A stretch of DNA of 37,500 bases, from assembly GCF_964340395.1 (NCBI RefSeq), contig NC_135553.1, positions 17,587,501-17,625,000 of the forward strand, written 5' to 3'. Origin of the DNA: Glandiceps talaboti. Taxonomy: Eukaryota > Hemichordata > Enteropneusta > Spengelidae. Below the pieces are notes generated by a model. That model was not told where the DNA came from and ran no database searches. It was given only the letters and a program-made list of their open reading frames with translations. A program made the translations under genes and the position numbers. Below, in pieces: positions 12,660 through 23,480 of this stretch; the stretch's first letter is position 1; each line of letters opens with the position of its first letter.

Positions 12660-12905
12660 TAAATAGCTTACAAGCAACATGTTGTAACATACCTTGTTTG
12701 ACGTTTATTAGCCCGGTTTATTAGCTGCCTCAGTGCTCAGTGTGACTTGCATGCGAATAGAGGTGCTGATCTTCCACCCGAACTCACGTGATAAGAACTT
12801 ACGCGTATAAAAAGAATGACGCCATGGTAGCTTACAAGTAATATTATATATTGCCATTGGTAACATATGTATATGGCCATCGGTCCGTGAAAAATCGTAC
12901 ACGTC
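12660..12905 (-). promoter_or_regulatory. Relict P450 promoter and non-coding 5' exon, copy A
   Basis: It aligns with 26750-26955. A donor AACAAG|GTATGT ends the presumed non-coding exon at 12693. Upstream are AGTTCTTATCACGTGAGTTC (with E-box CACGTG), a TATA-like TTTTTATACGCG and TGACGCCA at 12818-12825, a degraded form of the CRE seen in copy B. Function is unlikely because the gene body is deleted. Confidence 0.5.
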
Positions 12906-13849
12906 GTCTACAATAGGACATCAAAGGCATATGTTCTATGGAGAATGGGTTTCAACAAGCCCGTGATTAACCTTGATAGAATCACGGAGGTATAAGGGAA
13001 GTATACCTCCATAATTAAAACACTGAGTATGCATCAAACTTGGGACGTATACAGACGTAACTTTACTAGAACAGAATTCGAGCAAGCGTCCAAGTTAGCC
13101 TCTATCTGTCAAGGTGTGCAAAAACTACATACTAGCAATAAGTTTCCGAGTCTATTTAGCATCCACGCAAATTGATTGACACTACCACTGCACTGCCACT
13201 GCACTGCCCTATCAGTAACCAGTAAGAAAATATGTCTGTATGTCAAGAAAGGAAAATATTGGGTATAGTAATGGAAGTTTGAAACTTAGATCTTCTGGCA
13301 GTGATCTTCGATTAACAAGTACTCAGGTAGTGTAGGGAAAGTTAATGGGACGTGTGAGATTAGCAGCATATATCTAGCGTGATACTCACACGTGTGACCC
13401 ACCAACTCGGTAGGAATACACGTTGTAGTCGGTAACAGTCATGAAAACAGAGACAAATTGTCGCTGCATTTACATGTAATAGACTCAGGAGAGAACTTTA
13501 GAGGTGTGAAACAGTGAGTATTATGGCGATATTTCTGCGAGTTCAACATAGGTGAATGAAAAGTGAACACGAGAATAGGTAACTACAGCTAACAAAAGCA
13601 TAGTCAAATACAGAAGGCAAGTAGATAGTAGGTCTAGCTAATTTCTCTAGGTGAATTGTTGACATAGGGAAAATGGTTCGTGGAGTGTGAATGCTGTCAT
13701 TATACTATCAATCAGTCGACCTTTCACCCCGTCAAATTTTAATCCCTGGACTGTTTCATATATATGTCACAGTGTAATATTTCAGTCTCCGGTTTTTAAC
13801 TGTAATGTTAAGTAATACATTGTTGATAAGGCTTAAGCATATTTGTTTA
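12906..13849. other. Intergenic, no gene seen
   Basis: No protein-like frame or RNA gene was recognised. It separates the copy A P450 promoter from the second elongase first exon. Confidence 0.6.
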
Positions 13850-13877
13850 CTCAACTGCAATGAACGTTTACTCTTAC

Positions 13878-13938
13878 CTGCTACACTGTCTGCCCATACA
13901 AAGAGCTCCCTCATTTTAGGTAGTAACAGACCCGCCAT
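13878..13938 (-). CDS. Second copy of the elongase first coding exon (orphan or alternative)
   Basis: These 61 bases encode 20 residues plus one base, exactly like 9258-9318. The ATG with A at -3 and G at +4 and the donor GCAG|GTAAGA are intact. The peptide differs at only three places (S7P, D11E, I19V). No copies of elongase exons 2-7 follow before the P450 pseudogene, and similarity to intron 1 ends about 28 bases past the donor. It could splice in phase to the exon-2 acceptor at 6405, giving the elongase a second promoter 4.6 kb further upstream, or it could be an inert duplicate. The sequence alone does not decide. Confidence 0.75.
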
Positions 13939-14263
13939 AGTGATCTGAACGCGTTTCAAGTAGCTGTTGTTGCTAGGTCACGGCTAAATTAGCAACACAT
14001 ACTTTTCCGTGGTCAGTAATCGTCACTTCCGGTTTGGGTGTTCTAACAGAGTTTCTAATAAACTGTGTTGTAGCGTCAGGCATTGCAATAGCGAGCATAA
14101 AATTGTATACAAAGTTGGGAAGATTTTAGGCCAATCGTAATCTTGACCGAGGAAAACAAAGAGCCATTAGCCACAAGGATATCGGAAAGCACATATCATT
14201 GAACAGCCCAATAGATGTGACAGTGAATTCGAAAGTAAGGAAGACAAAATTTCTGGACAACTA

Positions 14264-14517
14264 AAAAAAGTAGCGATCATCATAGAGTAAACATCTGGGC
14301 TAAATATGTCTGCCATTAGGCCATATTATTGCATTCAGTCACAAAATAAAGGGACGGGCACGTGTCTCACATGTTACCTTTGTACCGAGTTTGGTTGAAA
14401 TTAGTTATCAGGGATAATGAGGATAAACGAACGAACGAACGAACGCACGCACGGACGGACGCACCCCATGGGTTGTGCCAGATGGAGGCTAAAAAGAAGC
14501 GATCATCATAGAATAAA
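14264..14517. mobile_element. Small microsatellite-bearing repeat element
   Basis: A phrase 'GATCATCATAGA' with surrounding AAAAAG-AGCG...TAAA occurs at about 14264-14290 and again at about 14491-14517, as a 26-base imperfect direct repeat. Between them are a 'TACCGAGTTTGGTTGAAATT' stretch, an AACG/ACGC/ACGG microsatellite (14424-14464) and a short tail ending GAGGCTAAAAA. The plan resembles the larger element at 24.65-25.56 kb (conserved 'accgagttt' phrase, ACGG microsatellite, short tail). Confidence 0.45.
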
Positions 14518-14859
14518 AGAATAAATGCCATCGGCTAAAATTTATTGTACAACTGCTAGTCGAAAAGTTTGTCGCAAGAAAAAAACAACAGAATTTTCCA
14601 GGTATAACTTCCCAAAAAGTACCGATCAATGAAATGTCTATAACATGAATCTAATACCGTTACGAAACCACACATTAGTAACTCACTATTTCGAGGGTCC
14701 AATCTTCTTGTTAGGTTTTTAGCGAATTCAATAAGCTGTTATAAGATGCTACACTGGAGTGAACAGCAGTCAGCTGTAATATTGATAAAAGAAATATAAT
14801 CATCAGCGAATTTATGCACAAATTTTAAAGTTATCACACATATTGATATATTTGTTACC

Positions 14860-15390
14860 GATGACATATTCGTGTTCTAGTTAATTCCATACTTGGTCAT
14901 ATTATGCCCTACATGTACTCTGATTGAGGGGTCAGTAAACTGTACTCAGGGTCATAATATGTACTGATGATGCCACCATGAGTACCTTAAAGCCAGTTAT
15001 GTACAACATACATTTCACACAGTATTGTTATTGATCATATATGTTTGGAGTGGTCAAGGGACATCACAACTCCCTCTCTTAGCTCTTGTATGGTGTTTAT
15101 TAGTTATTCATTATGTAAATTTGGACTTTATTGACAATAAATGGGAGAACACTTGTAAGAGAGCAGAGTAGCTCTCCACGTTTATGGGAAATGAGTTGAA
15201 CGAGTACATATGCTCAGTTCTCTGCTGTCCTGATTGTGTTTGTCCGGGCTTTGAATATAAACCTGTGTGATGTCCACTCAACCAATTCTCTAAAGTTCAA
15301 GTAATCCCGTGTGCAAGTACAGATATGATAGTGACCCTTTGTATAGATACATGATCTACTTGCTGTGCCCAGAGATCTTAGTAACATATT
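14860..15390. mobile_element. Insertion in copy B absent from copy A; possible solo LTR
   Basis: Flanks (AAAGTTATCACACATATT on the left, ATATATGTAAATTAATGT on the right) are adjacent in copy A near 10165-10235, so about 530 bases are extra here. The insert carries a GGTCATATTATG / inverted CATAATATG pair, an AATAAA, and a TATAAA-like motif. No coding region or clear target-site duplication was found. Confidence 0.35.
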
Positions 15391-15719
15391 CTCTTAGCCA
15401 TAACTTTGTAATATATGTAAATTAATGTATATAGGCTATACGAGAATAATGTAATAATAATATTCTTTTATAAACTTATGCACCGAGAAGGCAAAGTGAT
15501 GATGACTGATCCTGACGTGATGTGTTCAGTGTCATGGCAGGAGCTGTTATAAGCTGGAGCGGTCGGGATAAACTTCGTTGTTTGGTAGAGTTAAACTGAA
15601 CTCCACTCTTTCACTTTCAACGTGGCAAGTCACTTCAATCAAATATATTGGGTATAAATGTCATATAATCGAGTTATCATTTAAGTGAGATGAAGCTCTG
15701 AGCAAATATTTATGAATAT

Positions 15720-17020
15720 CGATATCATTTAACTATAAAACTAATTATGTATATATGCCAAAAGTTGGAATGATGTGTGTTATGACACCTAGATGGAATT
15801 CCCGGCTACCATGAGGAATATATCTCCTCATTACTGGAAACTATCAGTAATTATGCAAATTAGTCAGTAATATGAAAGCCACAACCACCATTGCATAAAC
15901 AAGACTTAAGGCCTACTTGTTACAAAGAATGTATCTATAGAATCGCACAGTGGCAGTAGATACCTGGCAATGTAATGCATATATCTATCATACATCACAT
16001 CAAGTCAGGTCACGTCATGTGTTGACACGTCACGTCACATATCGTCGTATATCTATCTGCCATATAATGAATATTTAAATCATGTGAGATTAGCATAACT
16101 GATAAACATAATTCGATTTGTAAATGTAATCAATTATGCTAATACGTCATATAGTATGCAAGCAACACCCATCATAAGATCACCGAATTGATCGTTAATG
16201 TTACATTTCCAACACCGACTTTTGTACACAGTTCAAATCCAATTCACGAATTCAGATTTGAAGTGGATGAATTCGAATCGTAAGACATCTACATGACTAA
16301 AATAGAAACATGTTGTAGCGGTCTTAACTTGTCATCTACTATTACCGTTTGAAGATGGACAACGCTTGTTGTCAAAGGCAAGTGATTAAAAATTGCATCA
16401 AGTCGACTTGGAGATACATCTAAAACAGAACGCTTTAAGAATAATGTTAGCAATATTTTAATACTAGTTAGTGCTCACTTCTTCTAAGACCATACCACCA
16501 TTTATTCTTAATTTCATTCATCTCGTACATGAAGGAACACATGTATACATATATTTTGTTACATTGGTTGCTAACCGATTTATTCAATATTTGCCCGCCC
16601 TACAAATTGACAGAAAGTAATGAACTTTATGAAATACCAGCTGCATCATCATCTAATTTATAACAGAAAACATATTTCCATGTAGCGTGTGGATGGGACA
16701 ACAAAGACAAGAATGAAGGCGAATGTCTTTCCACATATATTATCATTTTGTCAAATGTTCGTAACATTTGTGTCATTATAGAACTCATTGAAATTTGAAA
16801 AATAAGTAACACCACCAACAGGCTTTATTTACATATCGATTTGGTAACAATTATATTTATGCGAATCTGCGAAATGTGAGTAATTATTCATTTTTCTACA
16901 TATGTAATCCCACTGAATTGCATCCAATACTGGTATGATTTGAGCCGATATATTGTGATACAATGTTTGTCATAAATTTACATATAAAATCAAATCAACC
17001 AGTTCTAATTTTTCGTATGA
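15720..17020. other. Intergenic region downstream of P450 B, no gene seen
   Basis: AT-rich, with a run of TGACGT/CACGTC-like pentamers near 15990-16040. From about 16690 it aligns with the P450 3' flank of copy C (34690 onward), including AAAAATAAGTAACACCACC. Confidence 0.6.
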
Positions 17021-17026
17021 TTTATT
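17021..17026 (-). terminator. Predicted poly(A) signal AATAAA of P450 B
   Basis: AATAAA on the minus strand, 141 bases after the stop codon. The same hexamer sits at the matching place after P450 C (34955-34960), while pseudogene A reads GTTAATG-like sequence there. Confidence 0.6.
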
Positions 17027-17166
17027 CACTGCTATTTCTTAATAAAGTGATTATATTTAATATAGCTATGCGATTCGTCAGTTGACTAAAAGAGTAATAC
17101 TGGTGTTGGTTGTACACAACTTACAGTAGGGTGTCAAGTTAAAGACTTTCATTCCGTGTTCTCTTA

Positions 17167-19328
17167 TCAACGCTTTCTAGCGACTGCTTTGTATGGAAGT
17201 ACTCGAATCGCTCCCGCCTCGCAATTTGATTTTAGGGATGGTGGGTTACTTCCTGGGGGTACAGTAAAAACGGTGTTCTGGAAAATGTTGACAAACATAA
17301 GGAAGATCTCATTTTTGGCCAGAGCTTCACCGACACATACTCTTCTACCAGCCGAGAATGGTATGAAACTTTCAGCCTTTGGGATCAAGGTACCATCTTG
17401 GGTCAGAAACCGTTCTGTGAGAGGAAGAAAAAAACATTCATGTATATTTGTATATTAAATTTTTTTAAAAGAATATAATGGTATAAATACAAAGTATATA
17501 CATTCGTGTGTATGCATGATTGCGTGTATGACTTGTGTGCTGTGACTTAAACTAAGACCACTCTAAATACATGTTAATATTGAAATATACCTGGTCTAAA
17601 TTCTTCAGGATCTTTCCATTCTTTCTGTGTCATATGAATCTTCCAATGGTTAATCATTATCCATGTACCTCGTGGAAGACAATATCCACCTAAAAGTGAT
17701 TATATTCATGGCATTTTAGATGTTGACCCGTCAAGAATATGATCATACATAAACATTGTGGTTGCTGCAACGAGTATTAAACACTGATCAGAAGTAAAGC
17801 ACTTCCTTCCTCTATGTGCTACACTCGTTTATAACATTCATATCAGGTGTAAAAGTATCCTGTTTCAATTGGTTTATTTACAAGCCTATCTAGTATGTGG
17901 TCTTTCTGATATTGTCAATTAGCAAATGGAACGGTATATTGTTACACTTGATATGGATGCTTTAAATGACTGTCATACAAACAGAAAATGCTTTACTTTG
18001 GTGTTACGGGTTGTCATACTAATGGAAAGGAATATGAATGAAACTTCGAAATGTATGAAATTGTGAGTTACAAGGTTTATGCGAGTCCAGGTTCGCCTGG
18101 GTAGTAGGAGAGTTTCAATTTCAACGAATTAGATGAACCACATACAGTACTAGTATACGTAGATATGAGATCATCGAAGAAGCATGATATGAGATAGATG
18201 AAAATAAAGGAATGAGTGAGGACATAAAAGAACAAAGCAACGCAATGGGCTATGGACAATTCTAACTTTCCAAAAATACGGTATTTACTAGAATTGTGAA
18301 ATATGTCATTGGTAGTAATTATATACATTGTGTTGATATACCTGTCTTCAACGTTCTTAGCCAAGGCGAGTTTTTATTGCTTATAAACATTGTATACAAT
18401 ATTACTGACCAACAGATGTGTCGCATGTGGTTGCATGTGGTACTCCCAATGGGACCACAGTACGGATTCGCATGGCTTCGTGTATGACAGCTTCACAGTA
18501 TGGCAGTCTTAACCGGTCTGAAAGTTGGCAAGCGTGATCTCGACCAATAGCGTTGTCAATCTCATCGTGCACCTTAGCCTGTACATCCGGGTAATTCATT
18601 AGATAGGCAACACACCAGTTTAGAGCGTGAACAGTGTTATCTAGTCCAGCTGTAGAATAAAGAAATACACGAGATTCATAGAATATGACCGAGAGATTTA
18701 TGTGATGCGGGTATCTTTCTATTGTGCGATTCTGCCAATGGCTAACGTCTGCGTTTTACCGACATTAACATATTATATGAGTGTGGACCACTTTAACCAC
18801 ATGAAACGTTAGGTTTTTTGCTATAAGCATAACAGGTTCCATGTCTGCAAGGTGTTCTACCCAGCCAAAGCATACTTTGGAAAAAGCTTCATGCTATATT
18901 TAGCTTTGACTGACAAATCAATCCAAGGTCTTTACGTAAAGTTACAGTTACTGCGATGTGCTATCCCCTTTGCATATCGCTTCACCATGGAAGTATATAC
19001 TTCCATGGTTACACATACTTTCAAAGACATAATTCTATACACCAGCTTTACCTCCAAATACGTCAGCTATGGTCTGTCTGACATGTACATCTGTGATTAA
19101 TCCAGCTTTTTCAGTTCCTTCTGCTTCATGCTTAGATTGAAGAAGATCGTCTATCAGGTCACGGTGGTTGTCTATCAGTAATCACCAACAAAGTATAAAA
19201 TACATATGATTCGATCACTAGAGCAATGAACTGATGTCACAGTTTTCCTAATTAGGTGTACGAAATAAAAAGGGTTTCTTCGAACCGTTCTTAGTTCTAT
19301 AGGTTCCTACGTACTTGTCTGTCTTTTT

Positions 19329-19403
<75 letters not shown>

Positions 19404-22400
19404 GCCCGCCTGCCTTTCTGCCTGTCTGTCTACAATGTACCCACATAGCTACATTTGTATCTACTTACACAGCCCTAACTATTTATCTATTGCATTGTCT
19501 ATAAGGAAATACGTACGATCATAAATGAACAACAAATAACAAATAGAAAGTAATACATACCTTTATATTGGTCAAATGTTTCCTTGTGATAATCAATCTT
19601 CTCCTGGATGAGATTCAGAAATTTGCCAAGTACTTCTCTGAACTTTTTCTCTCCACTGGTCAATGGCATGTAACGAAACAATGGCATGAGATCACCCAAC
19701 AACCCACCACCAGAAAGCGCTTCGACGAATTCATTGAACATATCCATTATCATTTTCAATTCAGGGTCGTCTATGGCATACCTTGTTAAAGATAAAGAGA
19801 TTATAAATGGGAATGGTGAAGTTATTGGTATCATCTATGGATAAGTAGGCTAAATATCAATATTTGAATTTATGGTTGGTATTAACATTTCGTGAAGTAA
19901 TAATAAAAAGACCGATCAATGGACTTTTCATCGATGTTTTTAGTATGGCTTTGTTGATATATGAAATGAGTTTACGTCACATTGAGAATGACTGCTTCTG
20001 CGTTGCTCAGCATATGCGTTAAAAATGTCAAAATAAAAAACGGTGTATTGTGATAAGGTGCTGGAATTTCCCAAATGCTCATTGCCCAATGTGTACAACA
20101 GGCTTATTCATAACTTGAGACCGATGCACTTGGTATAATGATAATACACAAACACTGCAATCTACATTCTCATTAGGTTTATTTTATTAGTTACTATGGT
20201 AACTGAAATATAAATATACACTATTAATTTAGATATCTAGTTAAAGTTGTTATTATAAGTAGCTAAATTAAATGTTAAGATGTGGTAAAGATTACGATTT
20301 TCATACATGCAATGATGACTTATCAATGTGTATGACGTAAGACATAGCATACCTACCGTTTGCCAAAGGACAGGTTAGCAATGACATTGGCAATCATCGT
20401 AAATAGCACTGGTGTCGGATCGAAGGGTTCTCCAGCTTCGACAGTCTTCATCAATTGTGGAAGAGCATCCTCTCTTATAGTTCTCTCTAATTGCTCTCCA
20501 CTGGCGTAATTTCTGGAGTTGTAAAAGATATAATTTGAACAAGAACGAATTATTACGTTAATAACAAACCGAAAAAGACGCAATTACTAGAAATTTCAAT
20601 TAAAAGTAATGGTTTGAAACGACAATATTTCATATCAATTTTAGATTGACAGTTTTCGTGTTGATTTACATTCATGATGGAATGATAAAGAATGTTCGGT
20701 AAAACTTCAAATAGAATTTTCCGATGGACATGAGGATATATATGCATTATCAAAATTGTTTGTTTGTTTGTTTATAGAAAATGCAGCGACTCTTAAAGAG
20801 GTAATCTGTATCACCTTCTATTTTACATATGATTTACAAACTTGATTGCCTTACTGCTTGCTTGGTGTACTCATTTTCTATGATATTTCAATGCAGGAGT
20901 GAAGTCGGCAGCTACTATGTCTTTCCCGCCTTCAGAATTTTTGCATGCTAAAATAAAGATTCCCCTTAAACCAGCCTTTTGTAAAGGTGATTTAAAAACT
21001 TGCCTTATTGCTTGGTGTACTAATTTCCTGTGATATTTCCATGTAGGAGTGAAGTCGGCAGCGGCTATGTCTTTCCCGCCCTCGGAAATAATATCCACTA
21101 AAATAGAGATTCCCATTAGACAATTAACACTAATGACATAATTAGACTACTTTGTGTCCAAAGGTTGATCCAAGCTTTACGGTCTTAGATTATGAAAAAT
21201 AACATTTCCACAACTAAATTACATATGATAACATCGATTACATAATCTTGTATTGATTAATTTCATCATCTAGACAACCCTGGGAATATCATTAGAAACT
21301 ATCAAACCTATTTGACAACAAGTAAACTTTTTGAACAAAAATCACACTTGTAACTACTGTGCGGGTCATACCATCTTGTATCAAATAGTACATTATCGAA
21401 ACATCCCTAACAATATCAAGACCAATCATAACTTAGGAGTTTTGGAATTCGGTATTTTTTAAAACCCAAAACAGCATTTTAAAGAACTGTATATCAATAA
21501 TTTGAAAATCAGGTAATAAACATTTGTTTATCCAAACATCCCCAGAAACATACCAACTGAATTTCAGTGTCCAATACTTTTGGCGTTTAAGACTATTAAA
21601 CCATAAAAATGCGATTTTATATCTAATTTGCATATCACCTATGATGTCATGTCATGTCGTGTCGTGTCGTGTCATGTCATGTCAAGAACAGTTTTCACCT
21701 ATATATCACTAGGAACATCCCCATCAAATTTCAGTCCTATATGCTCAGTAGTAATCACAAATACGGTTCTTTCTTTTTTCCAACAACTGGTGTCGGCATT
21801 GTGTGGGTCATGTTTCAAGAGGTGTGAAGCCTCCAACTTTGTATTGTCTCAGTAGTCAAGCTTCTCAAGCATCATGATGCATAGTTGATGAGTATGATTT
21901 GTCTGGGTCTTCTAAACATAATTAAGAAATGCACCTACATTTTAAGAATGTCTCGGTGCAATGATACAAGATGCTAATCATACACGGTTATCTGCGATAC
22001 TTCAGATAATGTTGAAAGGGGTTCTTTTAGAAATTACAAGAGGTTCATGTGATACTTACATGAATAGATATAGGGTCGTCCAGCAAATTCGTTCTGTTTA
22101 GCGACAAGTGATTCTCTGACTAACTCAATGTTATTTAGCACAACACAGTGAGCAAGTGCAATGTTCAGAGTGAATATATCGCCATACTTTTCAGACAGTT
22201 TCGTCAAATTGATATGCGGGTCTTTGGCAAGCACTGCAAATAGTCAAAGAATAAATAAACGTTATGGTCCATCTCCCCAGGCCCCATTTTGAAATCCTAT
22301 TGTGTTTTTTTCTGTGACATAGCGCCCTCACAGTATGGATAATGAACTTATTACATATGGAAAATAAGACAAATACATTATTCTAATGAATACGAGAGAA

Positions 22401-22657
22401 ATGGTGACAACGTTCAAAGAATTGTCTATTATGCAACTCTATAGCGGTTTTCAAATGTATGGATGCTGACAGATAAAAACTGAAAACTTACACATTGCAC
22501 TGCCTATACCAGGCCATCCGATTGGTCCAGGGGGAAAACCAGCGGGTTTGATAATTCCATATATGAGACGACATACCAACAGACCAAGCAGTATTAAAAG
22601 AACATATGTCGGACTTGATAGTATACTAAAGAGGTGGCCTATGATTGCAGAAATCAT
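17167..22657 (-). CDS. Cytochrome P450 B, clan 2 (CYP1/2/17-like), complete, 9 coding exons
   Basis: Coding exons are 22657-22492, 22233-22060, 21097-21004, 20512-20357, 19781-19561, 19171-19052, 18649-18410, 17689-17591 and 17414-17167. They total 1518 bases, giving 505 residues, and all phases match. Intron 3 uses a GC donor (AG|GCAAGT). Features are an N-terminal ER anchor (about 15-35), the proline hinge PPGP (42-45), helix-C WxxxR (133-137), an I-helix AGLDNT (311-316), ExxR (368-371), PERF (423-426) and the haem loop FSAGRRVCVGE with ligand Cys450. As an ER monooxygenase it would use NADPH-P450 reductase; the substrate is unknown. Asn315 replaces the usual I-helix Thr. I chose the ATG at 22657 because a splice acceptor (TTTTCCAG) lies just upstream, so the in-frame ATG at 22699 is probably intronic. 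A non-coding 5' exon likely ends at 26785. Confidence 0.93.
18984..19009. other. Perfect 26-bp palindrome in P450 B intron 6
   Basis: ACCATGGAAGTAT followed directly by its exact reverse complement. The matching part of P450 C intron 6 lacks it. No function is assigned. Confidence 0.8.
19329..19432. repeat. (TCTG)n microsatellite in P450 B intron 5
   Basis: About eighteen clean units followed by degenerate CCTG/TCTG units, ending TGTCTACAATGTACCCACAT. The same right flank in P450 C intron 5 borders a (TATG)n run instead. Confidence 0.95.
20850..20947 (-). pseudogene. Tandem duplicate of P450 B exon 3, with premature stop
   Basis: It sits about 150 bases beyond exon 3 inside intron 3. It preserves an acceptor-like TTTTAG and the protein phrase EGGKDIVAADFTP, then ALKYHRK followed by TGA (20873-20871) where the true exon has Leu. 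The Trp of helix C is replaced by Leu. The donor side has gained bases, ending AAG|GCAATC. The repeated unit is about 131-150 bp and includes intron flank (ATTCCC, ACTTG-TTGCC). Inclusion would truncate the protein, so it is probably skipped. Confidence 0.85.
21645..21684. repeat. Pentanucleotide repeat (GTCAT/GTCGT)n
   Basis: About eight units alternating GTCAT and GTCGT in P450 B intron 2. Confidence 0.9.
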
Positions 22658-22703
22658 TTTGGCTGGAAAACAATGATAAAACAAGAATAATATTTTCATA
22701 AAT

Positions 22704-23480
22704 CATTGAATGTACGCAGATGATATTTGTCTTATAAGTCCTTCTGGCAAGGGAACACAGAAACTGATTAATATATGCAGTGCCTATGGTGAGACTCGTG
22801 ACATTTTATTTAACAGTAAAAAGACCAATTGTATGTGTGTTACTCTAGCTCAAACTAAGATTCGTCGTTTTCCTTTAATATACTTGAATGGAGTTAGACT
22901 AGGGGTTGTTGCTAAGAAAAAAACATATGGGTTTCTTGTTGACTAATAACTTTCGAGACGATGATGACATTGAACGGCAGATCAGATCTGTTTATATATC
23001 TGCTAATATGCTTATGAGAAAATTCTCCAAATGCACCTTTAATGTGAAGTGTATTTTGTTTAAAACGTTTTGCTATCAGTTGTATGGAGGGCCACTATTG
23101 CTCAATCATACGGAAAGGATAATGAGAAAATTGAAAGTTGCATATAACAATGCTGTACGCCTATTGTTAGGTTATGATAAACGAAGTAGTGCAAGCTGTA
23201 TGTTCGTATCGAATAGGATGTATACGTTTGATGCCCTGATGAGAAAGCAAGTGTTTAGTTTGAGAAGACGACTCGCAGTAAGTTGTAACAGTATAGTTAG
23301 AGGTACATGTGATTTACTGTATTTCAGATCCCATATGGTGGAATTATGAGACAAGTACAGTTACTTTTTGTTTAATTTATATGTTAAAATTGTTATATTT
23401 AAGAACATCAGTCATGTAGCTTATTTAATTTGTAACATATATTTATATGGACGTTGTTTTCCGAATTAAAGACTATAATA
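22704..23480 (+). mobile_element. 5'-truncated non-LTR retrotransposon (LINE) with RT fragment
   Basis: On the plus strand the reverse-transcriptase catalytic motif YADD is at the start (22713-22724), followed by DILFN, YGFLV, FRDDDDIERQIRSVY and the thumb region, ending at TGA after HMVEL (23349). An A-run at about 22916-22923 holds a frameshift between two overlapping frames (to 22946 and from 22906). The 3' end is ATTAAAGACTATAATAATAA, typical of short A-rich LINE tails. Everything before the YADD box is missing, so it is dead on arrival. The motif style suggests the CR1/jockey group, but the clade is not certain. Copy A has the empty site near 11970-11985. Confidence 0.85.

Larger units (their letters stand above)
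9225..12905. repeat. Segmental duplication, copy A
   Basis: It begins about 33 bases inside elongase intron 1 and runs right. Its parts match copy B in the same order: elongase exon 1 (9258-9318 with 13878-13938), a flank with ACTCACTATTTCGAGGGTC and AGCGAATTCAATAAGCT (about 9900-10060 with 14640-14800), a flank with CAAATATATTGGG and AAGTGAGATGAA (about 10380-10500 with 15580-15710), the P450 3' flank (about 11150 with 16790), P450 exon 9, P450 exon 1 remnant and P450 promoter region (about 12500-12840 with 26640-26955). Confidence 0.85.

Noticed and set aside
17156-17458. 100-codon plus-strand ORF, and the similar 11607-11801 ORF
   Set aside because: They are antisense to P450 exon 9, as shown by the haem-loop coding on the minus strand.
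22658-22699. Upstream in-frame ATG extending P450 B by 14 residues
   Set aside because: A good acceptor (TTTTCCAG) lies between it and the ATG at 22657, and the shorter start gives the usual P450 membrane anchor.
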